Source: Emmonsiellopsis sp. PD_33 (Eukaryota > Ascomycota > Eurotiomycetes > Onygenales > Ajellomycetaceae). From it: 64,000 nucleotides of DNA. The stretch covers positions 1 to 64,000 of the forward strand of contig JANTQF010000013.1 of assembly GCA_032988165.1 (NCBI GenBank), written 5' to 3'. Both the position numbers and the translations under genes were made by a program. The stretch's first letter is position 1, and every line of letters begins with the position of its first letter. Positions 42,236 through 53,653 of this stretch are shown here, in pieces. The notes beneath the pieces were generated by a model, which made no database searches, was not told the origin of the DNA, and saw nothing but the letters and a program-made list of their open reading frames with translations.

Positions 42236-44482
42236 CTAAGCTCCTCCAGCCCCCTTCTCAACCCTCGTTTTGTTGAATTTTCGAAGAGCCGGAGGCGGCT
42301 CCTCTTCGCTTACCAGCGGCGGGAACAACACTCCCACCTTCTCATTCTCAGACTCCAAACGGGGCACGCCGTAGTCTTTATCGAAGCCGAATTTCGCAGC
42401 GTTGAAGTTTCGCTTCTCAACGTCCCTTGCGACCCCAAGCATGTCGAGGAGCTCGGAGGACTTCTGCGGCATGAATGGTTGCAGCAGGATGCCGATGATG
42501 CGGAGTGATTCCGCGGCGGTGTAGATGATTGAGTGTAGCTTGCGAACCTCGTCTGGGTCGGTTTTGTTGGCTTGGCTCCATGGTTCGGTGACTTGGAGGT
42601 ATTTGTGCGTCTGATTGGAATGGCTTGTGTTAGGAATCCTCTGTATATATTCTGAGGAAAGGGTGGGCGGGGATTTTTTTTTTTTTACCTTGTTTTTGAT
42701 CTCCATGATGGTGTGGAGCGCTGCCCGTGGACTGAGCCGCTCCATATCAAGCCTTGCAGCTTCTGGAGTCAAACTGATGAATTCCTGATGTTCGCGGGTT
42801 ATTTGAGTGGGTTCGCCTAGCTGGCCTTCCGTGGCCATGACAATGCTCTCTCGCACATTCCACTTTTTCGACCGCACCAGGCGGCTGGTGACGTTTCCTA
42901 GGCCCCATTGCAGCTCCTTCTTGTATCGTTCGATAATGTAGGAGTTATCATAGTTGGAGTCGGAGGACTGCGGCCCATCAATGGTGAGGAAGAAGCGCAT
43001 GATGTCGACCTGGAAGCGCTCCAGTGCAAACATGGGGTTGACCACGTTTCCCGTGGACTTGGACATCTTTTCGTGGTGGATCGTCCAGTGCCCGTGCGTC
43101 AGGATCTGGCGAGGAGGTGGGAGATCCAAGGCCATTAGGAAGGCGGGCCAGTATATGCAGTGGAATCTGAGATTCATCAGTTAGTTTTATCTCCATATTA
43201 ATGAGTCTGGTACAAAACGTGACTTTACCGCAATATATCTTTTCCAACCACTTGCACATCGGCAGGCCATATCGTCTTAGCGCCGGGAGGAAAGGGGTAT
43301 CCAGAGTATGTCAGGTAGTTAACCAACGCATCTAGCCAGACGTAAATCGTCTGCGAATCATCGCCAGGGACTCTAATACCCCAGCCCAGCCGGCTAGCGG
43401 GTCTCGAAACCGACAGATCTTGTAATCCACTCTCAACAGCCTTAACAATGGTGTCCATATAGTTTTTTGGGAGAATGAAGTTGGGGTTATCCCGATAAAA
43501 CTCTAGCAACCGGTCTTTGAAAGCCGATAGTTTGAAGTGATAGTTTTCCTCCGACGACCACTCTACTTCCTTGCCGGTTTCTATAGATGTCTAGGGCCCG
43601 CACGTTAGTGGTTTCCATAAAACATCGAGGAGGGGAACACATACAATTATTTTCCGTCCTGTTGACGGGTCGAGCGTAGGCTGTACTGCTGACGAGGGAT
43701 AAAACGTCTCATCGCTGACCGAGTACCACCCCTCATGCTTAGAAAGGTATATATAACCCCGGTGATTGAGCATTTCCTAATCACATATCAGTATGACTTG
43801 CCCCCTCCCCCGAAATTGTCGGAACCCACCCAAAAATACTGCACAGCATCCTTATGCGCCGCATCTGTCGTCCGTATAAAATGATCGTATTGTACATTTC
43901 CCGCATTTGCTAGAGTCTACATGCCGTTAGACACGATCGAATCGTACACATTTACCCAATTGGCTAGTGGTGCGCGTACCTTGAAGGTCTCACAATTCTT
44001 GTCGCAAAGCTCTTGCGGTTCCATGCCACTCGCGGCGGCAGCCTGTTGTATCTATATCCTTGGGGTCAATTGATGCTGACCACCCCGTTGGCAAATTTTC
44101 CCCATCCGTACCTTCATGCCATGCTCGTCTGTTCCGGTCAGAAGCTTCGCGTCGGTATTGCCTAGGAGGATCTGCCATCGTTTCAATACATCCGTTAGGA
44201 CCATGGTGTATAAATGACCAACGTGCGGCGCTGTGCGAGGGTATACCAGTTAGCATATTTCATATACTCATAGGATGAAGACAACCAACCAGCATTGACA
44301 TAGAATATTGGCGTGGTGACATAGAACGGCTTCTTGTCAGCTTCCGGCGCCGTGGTGATCCCGCGCCTTTGAGGCCGCAAAGCAGCTTTTCTGCATGGCG
44401 AACATATCCACGGCCTCGGCCTGCCCGTGGCTCTTGCAAGCCTCGTCGCCCTCGAAAGAGCGCGAAGCCCGAGTTCCAGCAT
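42236..44482 (-). CDS. MSM1: Methionyl-tRNA synthetase, mitochondrial
   Basis: Eight exons: 44482-44290, 44230-44112, 44051-43980, 43916-43830, 43776-43645, 43590-43229, 43166-42689 and 42610-42236; 1818 nt, 605 aa. The N-terminus is Arg/Ala/Leu-rich without acidic residues, a good mitochondrial presequence (LRALSRATRLARATGR). The class I catalytic domain follows: FYVTTPIFYVNA then PHVGHLYTM (HIGH box), TGTDEHGMK, and KMSKSTGNVVNP (KMSKS loop). The anticodon-binding helical domain is C-terminal (LLQPFMPQKSSELLDMLGV). It charges mitochondrial tRNA-Met. Seven short introns interrupt it, each verified by motif continuity. The gene is divergent from the NTF2-like gene, with 301 bp between start codons. 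Confidence 0.95.
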
Positions 44483-44783
44483 GGTGGTTCAGCACTGTGA
44501 TTGCGAAAACAAACGGGCAGCCATTGCTCATGGTTGCGGAAAAGACGCACGCCGGCGGAGGTCGAGGTGGCCCGAGCTCAGCGCAACCACCACACCCGAC
44601 GCGGTTTCATTTTCTTTCATCTTTAGACATCCCGAAACATCAACTTCACTTCCATTCGCCTCTGCCTCTGCCTGAGTCAAATAAAGGAAGCTTTAATTTC
44701 TCTTCATTTTATGGAGAACACTTTCGTGATCTATTAAATATCCCGCCCTCAACAAGCACCTCGCGCAAAACACTTCATTCATC
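44483..44783. promoter_or_regulatory. Short divergent promoter, MSM1 and NTF2-like gene
   Basis: 301 bp separates the two start codons, so the 5' flanks overlap. A plus-strand frame of 313 codons (44395-45336) runs through it by chance, and its last part is the real second exon of the NTF2-like gene. Confidence 0.4.
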
Positions 44784-45336
44784 ATGGCGCAAGTATCAGA
44801 CGACACCCTCGCAAAGATCTCGACAGACGGTACGTCCCCCGAATACAATCCCTATGCCTACCCTCTCTAACACCCCGCCAGCCGCCACAGAATTCGTGCA
44901 GTCCTTCTACCCCGCCCTCCAATCCTCCCGCGCGACCATCGCCTCCTTCTACGCGCCCACGACCTCCAAAATCCTCTTCAACGGCAACATCGTCGCCGAC
45001 GGCGCCTCCGTGCAAGAAATCTTCACAAAACAAATGCCCCCCGCCCGCTACGAAGTGCAATCCTACGACTGCCAAATCATCAATCTGAACTATCCTGGCC
45101 TGGCCTCGTCGAGTCGACCGTCCAGCACCGCGCTGGCGAAGAATATGTCGCTCCTGGTTACTGTTAGTGGGTATGTGGCGTTTGGAGAGACGAGGGAGCC
45201 GAGGGAGTTGTCGAATCGGGGATTTAGCGAGACGTTTGTTCTCGTGCCGAATCCGCAGGCGGAGGCGGGTGGGCCGAAGGCGAGGGGGAGGAAGCATTGG
45301 TTGATTCAGAGTCAGAATTTTAGGCTGGTTGTGTGA
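44784..45336 (+). CDS. MTR2: NTF2-like mRNA export factor (Mtr2/NXT1 type)
   Basis: Two exons: 44784-44829 and 44882-45336; 501 nt, 166 aa. The protein is one NTF2-like domain: EFVQSFYPALQSSRATIASF (helix 1), TSKILFNGNIVADGASVQEI, RYEVQSYDCQIIN, then strands MSLLVTVSGYVAFG and FSETFVLVPN, ending HWLIQSQNFRLV. The YDCQ and NGN positions fit p15/NXT1 and its fungal counterpart Mtr2, which pairs with Mex67 to carry mRNA through nuclear pores. It is less like NTF2 itself, the RanGDP carrier, so I prefer Mtr2/NXT1. A Ser-rich loop (LASSSRPSS) sits between strands. Confidence 0.85.
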
Positions 45337-45621
45337 GGGGGGTGGATATGGGGAGAAGAGATGGGCTTTATGAAATGGTGATATTATTCTACGATAAAAG
45401 GACTATTCGCATCGCGGAACAGGATGCCCCCTTGGGAGAAGGGGACAAGACGATACAAGATACTTTACCTACGGAGAGACGGGCCTGGGAAGAATGCGCG
45501 GAACTTCCATTCAAGAATTCTCGATTCATATGATGGCACTGGTATATACGCTAATAAGATATTGGGATCGCTTCGAGAAAAAAGCCAAAGCAAATGAACA
45601 ACCAACAACACAACGACCTCC

Positions 45622-46149
45622 TTATGACCTTGGCGGAGGTCTCAAATTCGCTTTTACTCGCTCGATCAGATCCTCTCGTGAGGCATTCTGGCTTGGAAGA
45701 AGACCGCGCTATTGAAAGATTAGCAACTGCTGCTGTTACACGCTCGCAACTCAACGTGGTGGAGTTTCTTGAGCAGGAGTTGATATGATAGCGCCAAGTA
45801 CACCTACCGCATTCAACCACCTTCGCAGTTCGTCTATTGTCCAATTCTCCGGGTCTGTAGCACGAGTCAGCAAAGGCCATTCCGATATCAGAGCTGTACG
45901 TACTTCCGGTTGGATCTTGTTGGGCAGGAAACATATCGCCACCCCAGATGCTGAATGCTGCGGCCGCTGTTACGATGCCGGCGAATCCTGCCATATATTA
46001 TCAGAAGGGTAGCTGGGCAATAGCGTGTTTCTGTATTTACCAAGGAATAGATTCTAGACATGGATTAGCATTGACTTGTATATGTGTACGATGAGGGGCA
46101 TAGCTGTCTGTACCTTTGAATTCAGAGCTTTATCCAACGGAGTAGGCAT
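45622..46149 (-). CDS. Small fungal protein with membrane segment and HeH-like domain (88 aa)
   Basis: Five exons: 46149-46114, 46053-46041 (only 13 nt), 45987-45904, 45854-45808 and 45708-45622; 267 nt. The product opens MPTPLDKALNSKNLFLGF, followed by a hydrophobic stretch (AGIVTAAAAFSIWGGDMFP) long enough for one membrane helix. It then has NPENWTIDELRRWLNARGLL and SREDLIERVKANLRPPP, a helix-extension-helix (HeH/LEM-like) pattern. Similar small proteins with DPxxWTxxELRRWL are widespread in filamentous ascomycetes as far as I recall; their function is unknown to me. Every exon junction restores a family-like sequence, which supports this intron-dense model. Confidence 0.82.
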
Positions 46150-46540
46150 CTTGGAGAGATAGTATCTATATGTATGACAATGAAACCACTTGGAAGACGC
46201 GGAATATCCGTCTAGCAAAAACAAAGCGCACCTTCCCCTCCTTATATAATATACACCCCTCAAAGGCCAGCTAAGCTCTCTCCCTCGCTCTTTCCAACTA
46301 TTCTGATGCCTTGCCCACCACGCTAACCCCAATCCAGCCTAGCCTGCCGTGCACGGGCCACGCGCCAAGACTTTCCTCGCTAAACCCTAATCAATCAGCA
46401 GGAACCGCACAATCGGCGAACGGAAAGAGCCGCAGCGGAAGAAGACGACGACGACGACGACGAGATATCAGACCACCACCACCACTCCCCATTGAACTTC
46501 TCCCTCTCCACCACGCACCCCCCCAAACCTACCGCCCACC
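46150..46540. promoter_or_regulatory. Divergent promoter with telobox upstream of RPL38
   Basis: 391 bp between the start codons of the 88-aa gene and RPL38. TAAACCCTAA, a telobox, is at 46381-46390, about 150 bp before the RPL38 start. Confidence 0.5.
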
Positions 46541-47186
46541 ATGCCTAGCGAAGTCTCGGATATCAAGCAGTTCATCGAGATCTGCAGACGGAAGGATGCT
46601 TCTTGTTCGTTCTACCCCCCATCCCAGTTCCACCACCACCAAGTCCACGTCCCGGCGAGGCGCGAATTGTCCCACATCTGCCGTGGGCCATGAAATGAAA
46701 ATGGGATGGAGGAGAGGGGAGATTAAACCACAGATGATATGGAGGAAGATGCTAACGAATTTTTGGGAAATTTTTTCTAGCCGCTCGCATCAAGCGCAAC
46801 CGCAAGACCGGCCAGATCAAGTTCAAGGTCCGGTGCCAGCGATTCCTCTACACCCTCGCCCTGAAGGACTCCGATAAGGCCGACAAGCTCAAGCAGTCGC
46901 TTCCTCCCGGTACGTTTGCGGCTTTGTTTTAGATGCGTTTTGCTGGGTGTTTTATGTTGCTATGGGGGTGGAGGGGGATCAAACAGAGAAGCAGATGGTC
47001 CTGTGCTATTTTGGGGAGCTTGATGTGGTATATATTGGGCGGGAGGAGGGAGGAGGGAGTTCGGGCTGGTTCTGCGGCGCTCATGGGGGAATTTGTTATT
47101 TGATGATGAAAACTGTTACTAACATATATCAAACAACAGCTCTCAAAATCGCCGACGTCTCCAAGGGAACGAAGAAGTCGTCTTAG
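46541..47186 (+). CDS. RPL38: 60S ribosomal protein L38 (eL38)
   Basis: Three exons: 46541-46604, 46781-46909 and 47140-47186; 240 nt, 79 aa, the normal length. The product reads MPSEVSDIKQFIEICRRKDA, then ARIKRNRKTGQIKFKVRCQR, LYTLALKDSDKADKLKQSLP and ALKIADVSKGTKKSS, matching eL38 over its whole length. The first donor is GTTCGT, a weak form of the consensus, but the join is fixed by the protein. The 230-bp second intron is long; I looked for a snoRNA in it and found no paired C and D boxes at proper spacing. Confidence 0.96.
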
Positions 47187-47945
47187 ATGATTGGCTGAAG
47201 GGAATGGGGTGAAGACTGGGGGAAGGGGTGAAACGGCGCGGAGTTGGAATGTTTTTTCTTTTACAAACATAAGGAAGAAAATAAAAAGATACCAGCATCG
47301 GGCCATGATTTCAACGATGGGTGGGTTTAAAAAAAAGATCATTATACATAATGCAAGAAATACACCCTTTTTTCTTTTGCGAAATTCCGGCGGCGGAGAG
47401 AATGAGATGAGTTCTTGAAAACCGCGCAGGAAATTTTTTTAAATGAGAAATATATCCGTCCATCCATTGTTTCTGTGTCTGTCAAGTCTGTCTTATGATG
47501 TCGAGGTTTTCTGGATTTATAATATTAGGGGTCTAGGAGAAGATTTTGGCTTTGGACGAAGAAGGGTGTTCCGCGTCTCTCCTGGGTTTCTAGGGATAGT
47601 CACATTTTACACTGGGACTGTCTGCGCAAAGGGATCATGCCTTGCAGGCGTTCGACCACCAATTCTTGTCCGTCTCGAGTTGGAGTGGTATGTATAAAGG
47701 AGGCGGGCTATTCCTTTAGCTAGTAGGTCTTGAACAGCCATCTATCAGGTATTTAACTACTAGTATCAATCGTGCTGATTATTCTATTTAATTTCTCTCT
47801 TCACGCTTCCCAACTTCTTTGCTCCCTTTATTCATAGCACCATCTCCCCATCATATACCCAGTATGTCATCCAATCCTCCACCCCTTCTTTCCCCAAGAA
47901 TAAATCCTATAAAAACAAAACCCCACCTCCCAACATCTCCCGCCA
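47187..47945. other. Convergent 3' region of RPL38 and the acetyltransferase
   Basis: T-rich, followed by a C-rich stretch approaching 47,950. No gene called. The C-rich plus-strand frame at 47819-48082 is a shadow of the acetyltransferase 3' end. Confidence 0.5.
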
Positions 47946-49032
47946 TCACCGCTCATACCCAACCTCCCTATACCCCTCAACCCCAAACCTCCCCAACAAC
48001 CCGTCCCCCTCCTCCCCCCTCACCATCTCCCTCCTCAACTCCACCTCCCCAAAAACATTCGGCTTCTCAGACACCCTCTTAAACCCCACACTCTCAAACA
48101 GCGCCAGACTCCGCATATTCTCCGCGCCAATCTTAGCAACCAAGTACGCCAGCTTATCCCCGCCAGCAGCAGTGGGTGAAGCAGAAGAGGAGGAGGAGGA
48201 GGAGGAGGAGGGTAACGAAGCCGTAAACCCCCTCACAATCCCCCCCTCATTATCCGCAACATATTTCAAAAAACACACCAATCCCGCCCGCCCATAGCCC
48301 TTCCCCTGATTGCCCCTTTCGGCAATCATCAGCTCGATTTCGCCAACCACCTTAGTCTCACCATCACCCACATCTCCATCTTCATCCTCATCATCATCAA
48401 CCCGTAAAAACAAATTAACATCCCCCAACATCGCCGCCGGCGCATCAACGCTCTCATCTCCCAGCGTGACCGGGGACAAACTCGTAGTAGTAGTATTTAC
48501 ATCCATCACGCGCTCAGCTAGCGCAGGCGCAGAAACGGCCAGCGGCATGCAGATTATAAAAGTTAGTTTATCGGCGTCTGTCCGCCAGCTGGTTTGCATG
48601 GCGTATTCATCGGCCAGGGAGAGGGGTTCCGAGGCGGTGGCTTGTTGGATTTCCTGCGGGTTTTTTTGGCTGGTTAGTAGTTTTTTTTTTTTTTTGGGGG
48701 GGGGGGACTTGATTGTGTTGGAATTAAAACTACGTACGGGATCTTGCATCCACTCGTGATATCTGGGGACATGGTGCTTTGAGTAGGGAACTAGGAGGAC
48801 GCGGGAGGAGGTGATGGCTGTGGAGTAGGTGGGTGGTTTGTTAGCTGTTTGTATGTATGGGGGATTGGATATAATGTTTAAGTTCTATCGTAAATAAAGG
48901 GGAGATGGGATGGGCAATTGTTGAGTTTTGCATGGTTTGGAGAACCTTTACGCGGGGCACATGGGGTGGTTGGTGGTGGGGTACATAGGGAGGTTTTTTT
49001 TAAGACGTACCGGTTTTCTCGTTTATGAGCAT
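47946..49032 (-). CDS. GNAT acetyltransferase, NAT9-like
   Basis: Three exons: 49032-49011, 48817-48738 and 48653-47946; 810 nt, 269 aa. The N-terminus MLINEKT AITSSRVLLVPY then HHVPRYHEWMQDP and ATASEPLSLADEYAMQTSW match NAT9-type proteins closely. The acetyl-CoA loop is ERGNQGKGYGRAGLVCFLKY (the Q/R-x-x-G-x-G/A pattern is QGKGYG). The segment SLALFESVGFKRVSEKPNVF is the usual C-terminal motif. Two acidic or Ser-rich inserts (DEDEDGDVGDGE and a run of Ser) make it longer than animal NAT9. NAT9 proteins are putative N-acetyltransferases whose substrate is poorly defined. The two N-terminal exons are short but are fixed by sequence continuity. Confidence 0.88.
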
Positions 49033-49715
49033 TGTAGTGATGGAGAGGATGGGGTAGGTTTGTTTTTTGTGTATATTATAGCGTCGGAGGGGATATGTTG
49101 ACCGCGGGGGGTAGTGGTTTGAATAGGGTGAAATTTTTGAAGATATGGAAAATATCCTCTTGGTGAACCGGGTTCTGGGGTTTGTTGACAAGGCTAGAAG
49201 AGAAGGGAGGGGATGGATAAAAATTAAAACGTATCAGATAGTTATCGGTGCTATATATGTCTTGACGTAAGTTAGGGAGGGTTCTCTGGAGGTGAGGGGG
49301 GAAAATTGAGGTCGTGATATTTCCCTGATGGGAAGTTAGGGCATGGATGGAATAGGGAGAAAATATATATTTTTTGCATCTGACAACGATACTGTTAACA
49401 TGCGGGCCCCACCGCACCGGTGGTTACAGGACACTGGAAATTATAGCTATAGGCCCGAGTCCTATAGCCGTAAATACTACGAGACGCAAATTTGATATCC
49501 CTCTTTTTCAATGCACGATTTCAAAAATATAACCCGAATTAACACTATCCTAGGCTCGATGCATCCGGTCGGGCACATACATCCTAACATCTATATGATA
49601 TCTCAAAGATTTATCGAATAAAACATAAGGCAGGCATACAACTGATGGCGTCAAAATGCAACGATGTATCCGTTACGCCCTTGCCAGATAAAGCCCGAGC
49701 ATTCCATTTCCCGCA
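49033..49715. other. Intergenic region between acetyltransferase and POL31
   Basis: 5' flank of the acetyltransferase and 3' flank of the polymerase subunit gene. AT-rich. No gene recognised. Confidence 0.5.
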
Positions 49716-51714
49716 TCACATCTCCCCTTCCGCCCCTTTGTCGAACGTCCCAAACTTGACAACCTCCACCTCCAACGTCTCCGCATCGACGAGCACGATC
49801 TCCCCCGTCTCACTAAACTTCGGCAGCGCAATAACTCGCACGCGCGTACCCTGCTCCTCAGCAGACTCCGAGGATGAGAGAGCTGCGGAACTCTCGACGA
49901 TCGTGGTTCGGAAGGTTGGCTGGTTTCCAGCAAAGAAGACGTGAGGGCAGGCCTGGAGGGTGAAAGGGTCGTGGGATTGGTAAGGGTAGCACCCTGAAGA
50001 TGAATTAGTGAATTGTAATAGTAGGGTGGGATAATTTTAAAACTTACATAGCGTATCGGGGGCGGTAGGCACCGCACATCGCCACCTCAGCATAGCTTCC
50101 ATTAATCGCAATCTCGCATTCCCATCCTTGTCACTGTCACTGCCCTCGTCATCTTCCGCTTCGAGGTCAATATAGCGAAGCACGTCATCAACGTTCTGCC
50201 CACTGCATCCCCAAAACCGCCAGCCTTCTACATCTCCTTCCCATGGATTCGTTACATTATCTAACCAGCCAGGTTCGGCTGCGGGTTGGTTAGCTCCTGG
50301 CTGGCTAGCAGAGCAATATGCCTTTGCTCGGGGGAGCATGGCTCGGTGGATCTCCTGTTGCGGTAGGGAGAAGTTGGCCGGGTCAGATTCTCCAGGCATC
50401 AGGGTTACAGGAATACTGGGAAGGATTTCAGCAAGGAATGTGTCGAGTTGGATTATGGGGGAGGCATTGTAAGCGGTAGCATCGTAACCGTATTTCTTGG
50501 GGTGCCGTTTTTTGGTCGTGGAAGTGGTGTCGGTTTCGGTTTCAGGGGTGATCATGCTGCGACCGAGGGAGTTACCGGCGATTATAAGTCGGGTTATTTG
50601 GGACGAGGATGTAGAAGTGTTGCCCTGGTAGTTTTGGACAGGGGAGTCGTAATAACCAAGAAGGTAGTCTGTCAATAAAGAGAGCGTTAGGGTATCACCG
50701 GAAGTCCCAGTGATTCCGAGGCCGCTGACGAGCGCTATTTTCTTTCGTTGGCCTCCAGAGCTTTCCTCGCCCCCTTCAAGCGAGCTGCGTTTCCGTTTAC
50801 TGGACTCATGTGCGGAAGATAATCTCTCCCAACGCTCCGGCTGAGAGGGTAAATCGGGTACTTTAATGTCGATTACTTCAAAATGACCATCCGCATTTTC
50901 CGTACCGAGAACTGCGACAATTGCACCGGTGACTAAAACTGCAGATTGAAGGAGAGTGCCTGTCAGCTGTAAACGGCCGGACTCATCCTCAAGCATGGTT
51001 GTTGCCGAGCCCTGATTGGAGGGGTCAAGATATGTTTTTCGAGGAGGCGGAGCGGAAGTCCAGTGCTGATAAGATTGTTAGATTCGGTCACAATAGACAC
51101 AGAAGATGCAAATAAATATCGGAAGGAAAGCCAGGAAATGTTCGTATACGTACTTCTTTAGATATATCATCTAAGATAGAAGGCTTCAATGGCAGATCCA
51201 TGTAAATAGTCCCCGCAACCCAACACAGCTCGCCTTGCCGCACATCCAACACTCTGTCTACCCTTCTTGCGTGTTCTCCAGCAATCTATCGGAAGTAGAT
51301 TGCAGGTCAGTACGGTCCCAGAATAGTAATACACACAGACACCTAGCCCCTTAATATGATGCGGCGAAAGATGCCCAGAGAGCTACGGCTAAGCTCTCCA
51401 GATAGACGGGAATACATACATTAAAGCCTTCCCATGCAGCGACTGCAATTTCCGCAACAGCAGGCTTCAACCTCGCCAACCGTAAAAAATAGATATCGGC
51501 ATATTGCTGCTGGAAATGCCTCATTTCACCCCTTGGCAAGTTGAATGTGGAAAGGGGGTTGTATCCCGAGGGTTGCCGGTACACCAAACCATGTTCCTCA
51601 TTATCGCTATAATCCGTCAAATGTTAATATCAAAATCACTGGACAGGTATTCTCATAGGGGGTAACACACCTTGGCGCACACAAGAATTGTTCTGCGGAA
51701 TTATCTGCGGCCAT
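49716..51714 (-). CDS. POL31: DNA polymerase delta small subunit (subunit B)
   Basis: Five exons: 51714-51671, 51606-51420, 51285-51154, 51065-50048 and 49993-49716; 1659 nt, 552 aa. The N-terminal OB-fold part includes QQYADIYFLRLARLKPAV and GELCWVAGTIYMDLPLKPS. The inactive phosphoesterase domain follows: IALVSGLGIT, RLIIAGNSLG, ILPSIPVTLMPGESDPANFS, LLRWRCAVPTAPDTL and CPHVFFAGNQPTF. PGESDP is the characteristic B-subunit motif. The protein bridges the catalytic subunit and the third subunit in lagging-strand replication in the nucleus. A Ser/Lys-rich insert (SSKRKRSSLEGG) may be a nuclear localisation signal. Confidence 0.95.
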
Positions 51715-52486
51715 CTTGCGGGCCTATCATTGAAATTGGAGAGAAATAATAGTACTGTGAGTCAGGATAGAAGCTATGCCTCCCGGAGTGCAATACGTTC
51801 CGTTGTCGATATTCTTGTCCTGCTGCACGGTGGAATCTCCAAAAGACAAACTGACGCGACGTCAATTATCGACGCGTTTTGAGTTTAGCGCGGGCCGCGG
51901 CACGTGATGCAGCGGTAATGCACGTGATGCTCCCCAGCGAATGCACGGACCCCACCCAGAGCCGCAACGATCAACAAACCAGCTTCAAACGAAAACTCGA
52001 CGGCATTCTCACTGCAGATTGTTGGATTTCCTGTATCCTTGTGCTCCTCCTCGACCCCGGGTGGACCGTAGTGAGGGCCCTGAGTGGGCTTCGCCCTCGT
52101 ATGCATGAGTGAGCCAACAAGTGAGCTACATACAACCAAGGCAAAAAGGGATTGCGATTCAGGAGATTGGCTTGATGGTACATGGGGTGAGTTTGATAAA
52201 CTACTACTACTGAGCCAACTACTCTGTATCTTCTTCCTCTGTGATTTTAATAGGCAAAATTAGTCCCGCCCGTTTATTGAAAATCCCCTCACAGCCTCAA
52301 ACAATATACCCTTGGATAAAAGGAATCTTCTGTGCGAGCACCATATTGATGCCCTGCTGTAATCGTCACAACCACTCTAGGACTTGGCTTATGATAATAC
52401 AAGCCTGAGGCGACTTACCCGGAAACAACCCTCTGTTTCCAATACACCTTCACTCACACCCAGTTCCCCGATGTGCCATCTCCGAC
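51715..52486. other. Intergenic region between POL31 and the bZIP-ankyrin gene
   Basis: Contains two close copies of 'cacgtgatgc' (51,901 and 51,919) upstream of POL31. No gene supported. Confidence 0.45.
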
Positions 52487-53653
52487 TCAAAAGTCCTGTT
52501 CCTCTCTCCTCCACGTCTCACACTTTTTCGCCCTCAGATTTAAATCCGCACCCCTCCCCATCAAAACTCTAAACCCTTCCTCCCACCCCCTCTCCACACA
52601 GACATGCAGTGCCGACCACCCATTATGATCACACACATTCACATCAGCCCCTCTTTGCAGCATTATCCGCAGCAACTCCCCATGCTTCTGGAACACGGTC
52701 CAATGCAGCGCAGTCCTACCTAGCGAGTCCTCGAGGTTGATCTCGGCACCACGCGCGAGTAGGATGCGGACTACGTCTGCGTGTCCGTGCGCCGTGGCTA
52801 GGTGGAGAGGTGTGCGGCCAGATGAGTCTCGCTCGTCGATGGATATGGGATATTCCAGAAGTGTGGAGATCATGTGTGCATGGCCACGGACGGAGGCGAT
52901 GTGGAGCATCGAAATCCAGTCGGGGCGGTCGGTAGTGTCGTTCAGGTTGTTGGAGCTGCTGGCGCTGTTAGAACTATTAACGCCGTTCACGTGGGAGTCG
53001 CTGTGGTTGCGGTGACTAGGACTGGCGTTGGAGTTGTTGTGGTTATGGTTATGGGTCATTGGATCGGAGTTGGCTGCTGCGAGAATACCGGGCTCGTCGG
53101 CGTATGTACATAGCTGTTTGTTGACCGGAGTGCTTCCTATGGTGGTCAAAGAGTTGTTGATGGTCTCCAGGAAGCCTGGAGTGGAGGTGGATGTCATTGG
53201 GAGCCCTTGAATGCTCTGACCACCATTCTCTGAGATGGAAGATAGAGCAGAGAGATTCGGGACAGAGGATGAATAGCCCGAATCGAAGGCGTAATTTGGG
53301 CCGCCGACTTCAAGCATACTGTTGCTGTTGCTATTGTCGTTATCAAATGCGGCGGCCACATGTGATGGATGTATATCGTGCAAGAAGTTGCGGGGCGGCT
53401 CTTGGGATAGATGCACGCCGCCCCAGTTGTCCAGTCGCTGGCTGTCAATAAGTGATTGTGTAGGTGCACTCCCTTGAGCTTGATATACTCGATCTAAATT
53501 TCGCTTGTCTAATTGCTTCTCGGTTAGTTGCTGTGGGATAACACCATCTGAGGCGTAACTGGAGGTCTTACGGCGATATTTACGCTGTGCATTGCGGTTC
53601 TGGATTCTGCGGCGCTGTGATAGCTCGGCGGGCATGGTCTCGGCATCCTCCAT
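52487..53653 (-). CDS. bZIP-type basic region plus ankyrin repeats
   Basis: The minus-strand frame is open for 388 codons from 53653. The N-terminus has a bZIP basic region, RRRIQNRNAQRKYR. The C-terminal half has four ankyrin repeats: RGHAHMISTLLEYPISIDER, GRTPLHLATAHGHADVVRIL, GRTALHWTVFQKHGELLRIM and GWSALHVCVERGWEEGFRVL. The middle is Asn/Ser/His-rich low complexity. A 63-nt segment (53571-53509) right after the basic region has GTAAGA, CTAAC and TTAG signals and no in-frame stop; removing it gives RKYRHKRNLDRVYQ and a 367-aa protein, which I think is the true form. It is probably a nuclear transcription regulator. No leucine heptads are evident after the basic region, so dimerisation is uncertain. 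Confidence 0.85.
   Translation of the reverse strand: MEDAETMPAELSQRRRIQNRNAQRKYRRKTSSYASDGVIPQQLTEKQLDKRNLDRVYQAQGSAPTQSLIDSQRLDNWGGVHLSQEPPRNFLHDIHPSHVAAAFDNDNSNSNSMLEVGGPNYAFDSGYSSSVPNLSALSSISENGGQSIQGLPMTSTSTPGFLETINNSLTTIGSTPVNKQLCTYADEPGILAAANSDPMTHNHNHNNSNASPSHRNHSDSHVNGVNSSNSASSSNNLNDTTDRPDWISMLHIASVRGHAHMISTLLEYPISIDERDSSGRTPLHLATAHGHADVVRILLARGAEINLEDSLGRTALHWTVFQKHGELLRIMLQRGADVNVCDHNGWSALHVCVERGWEEGFRVLMGRGADLNLRAKKCETWRREEQDF

Noticed and set aside
44395..45336. 313-codon plus-strand frame as a single gene
   Set aside because: Its 5' part overlaps the first exon of the mitochondrial synthetase antisense and lacks motifs; only the 3' part is real, as exon 2 of the NTF2-like gene.
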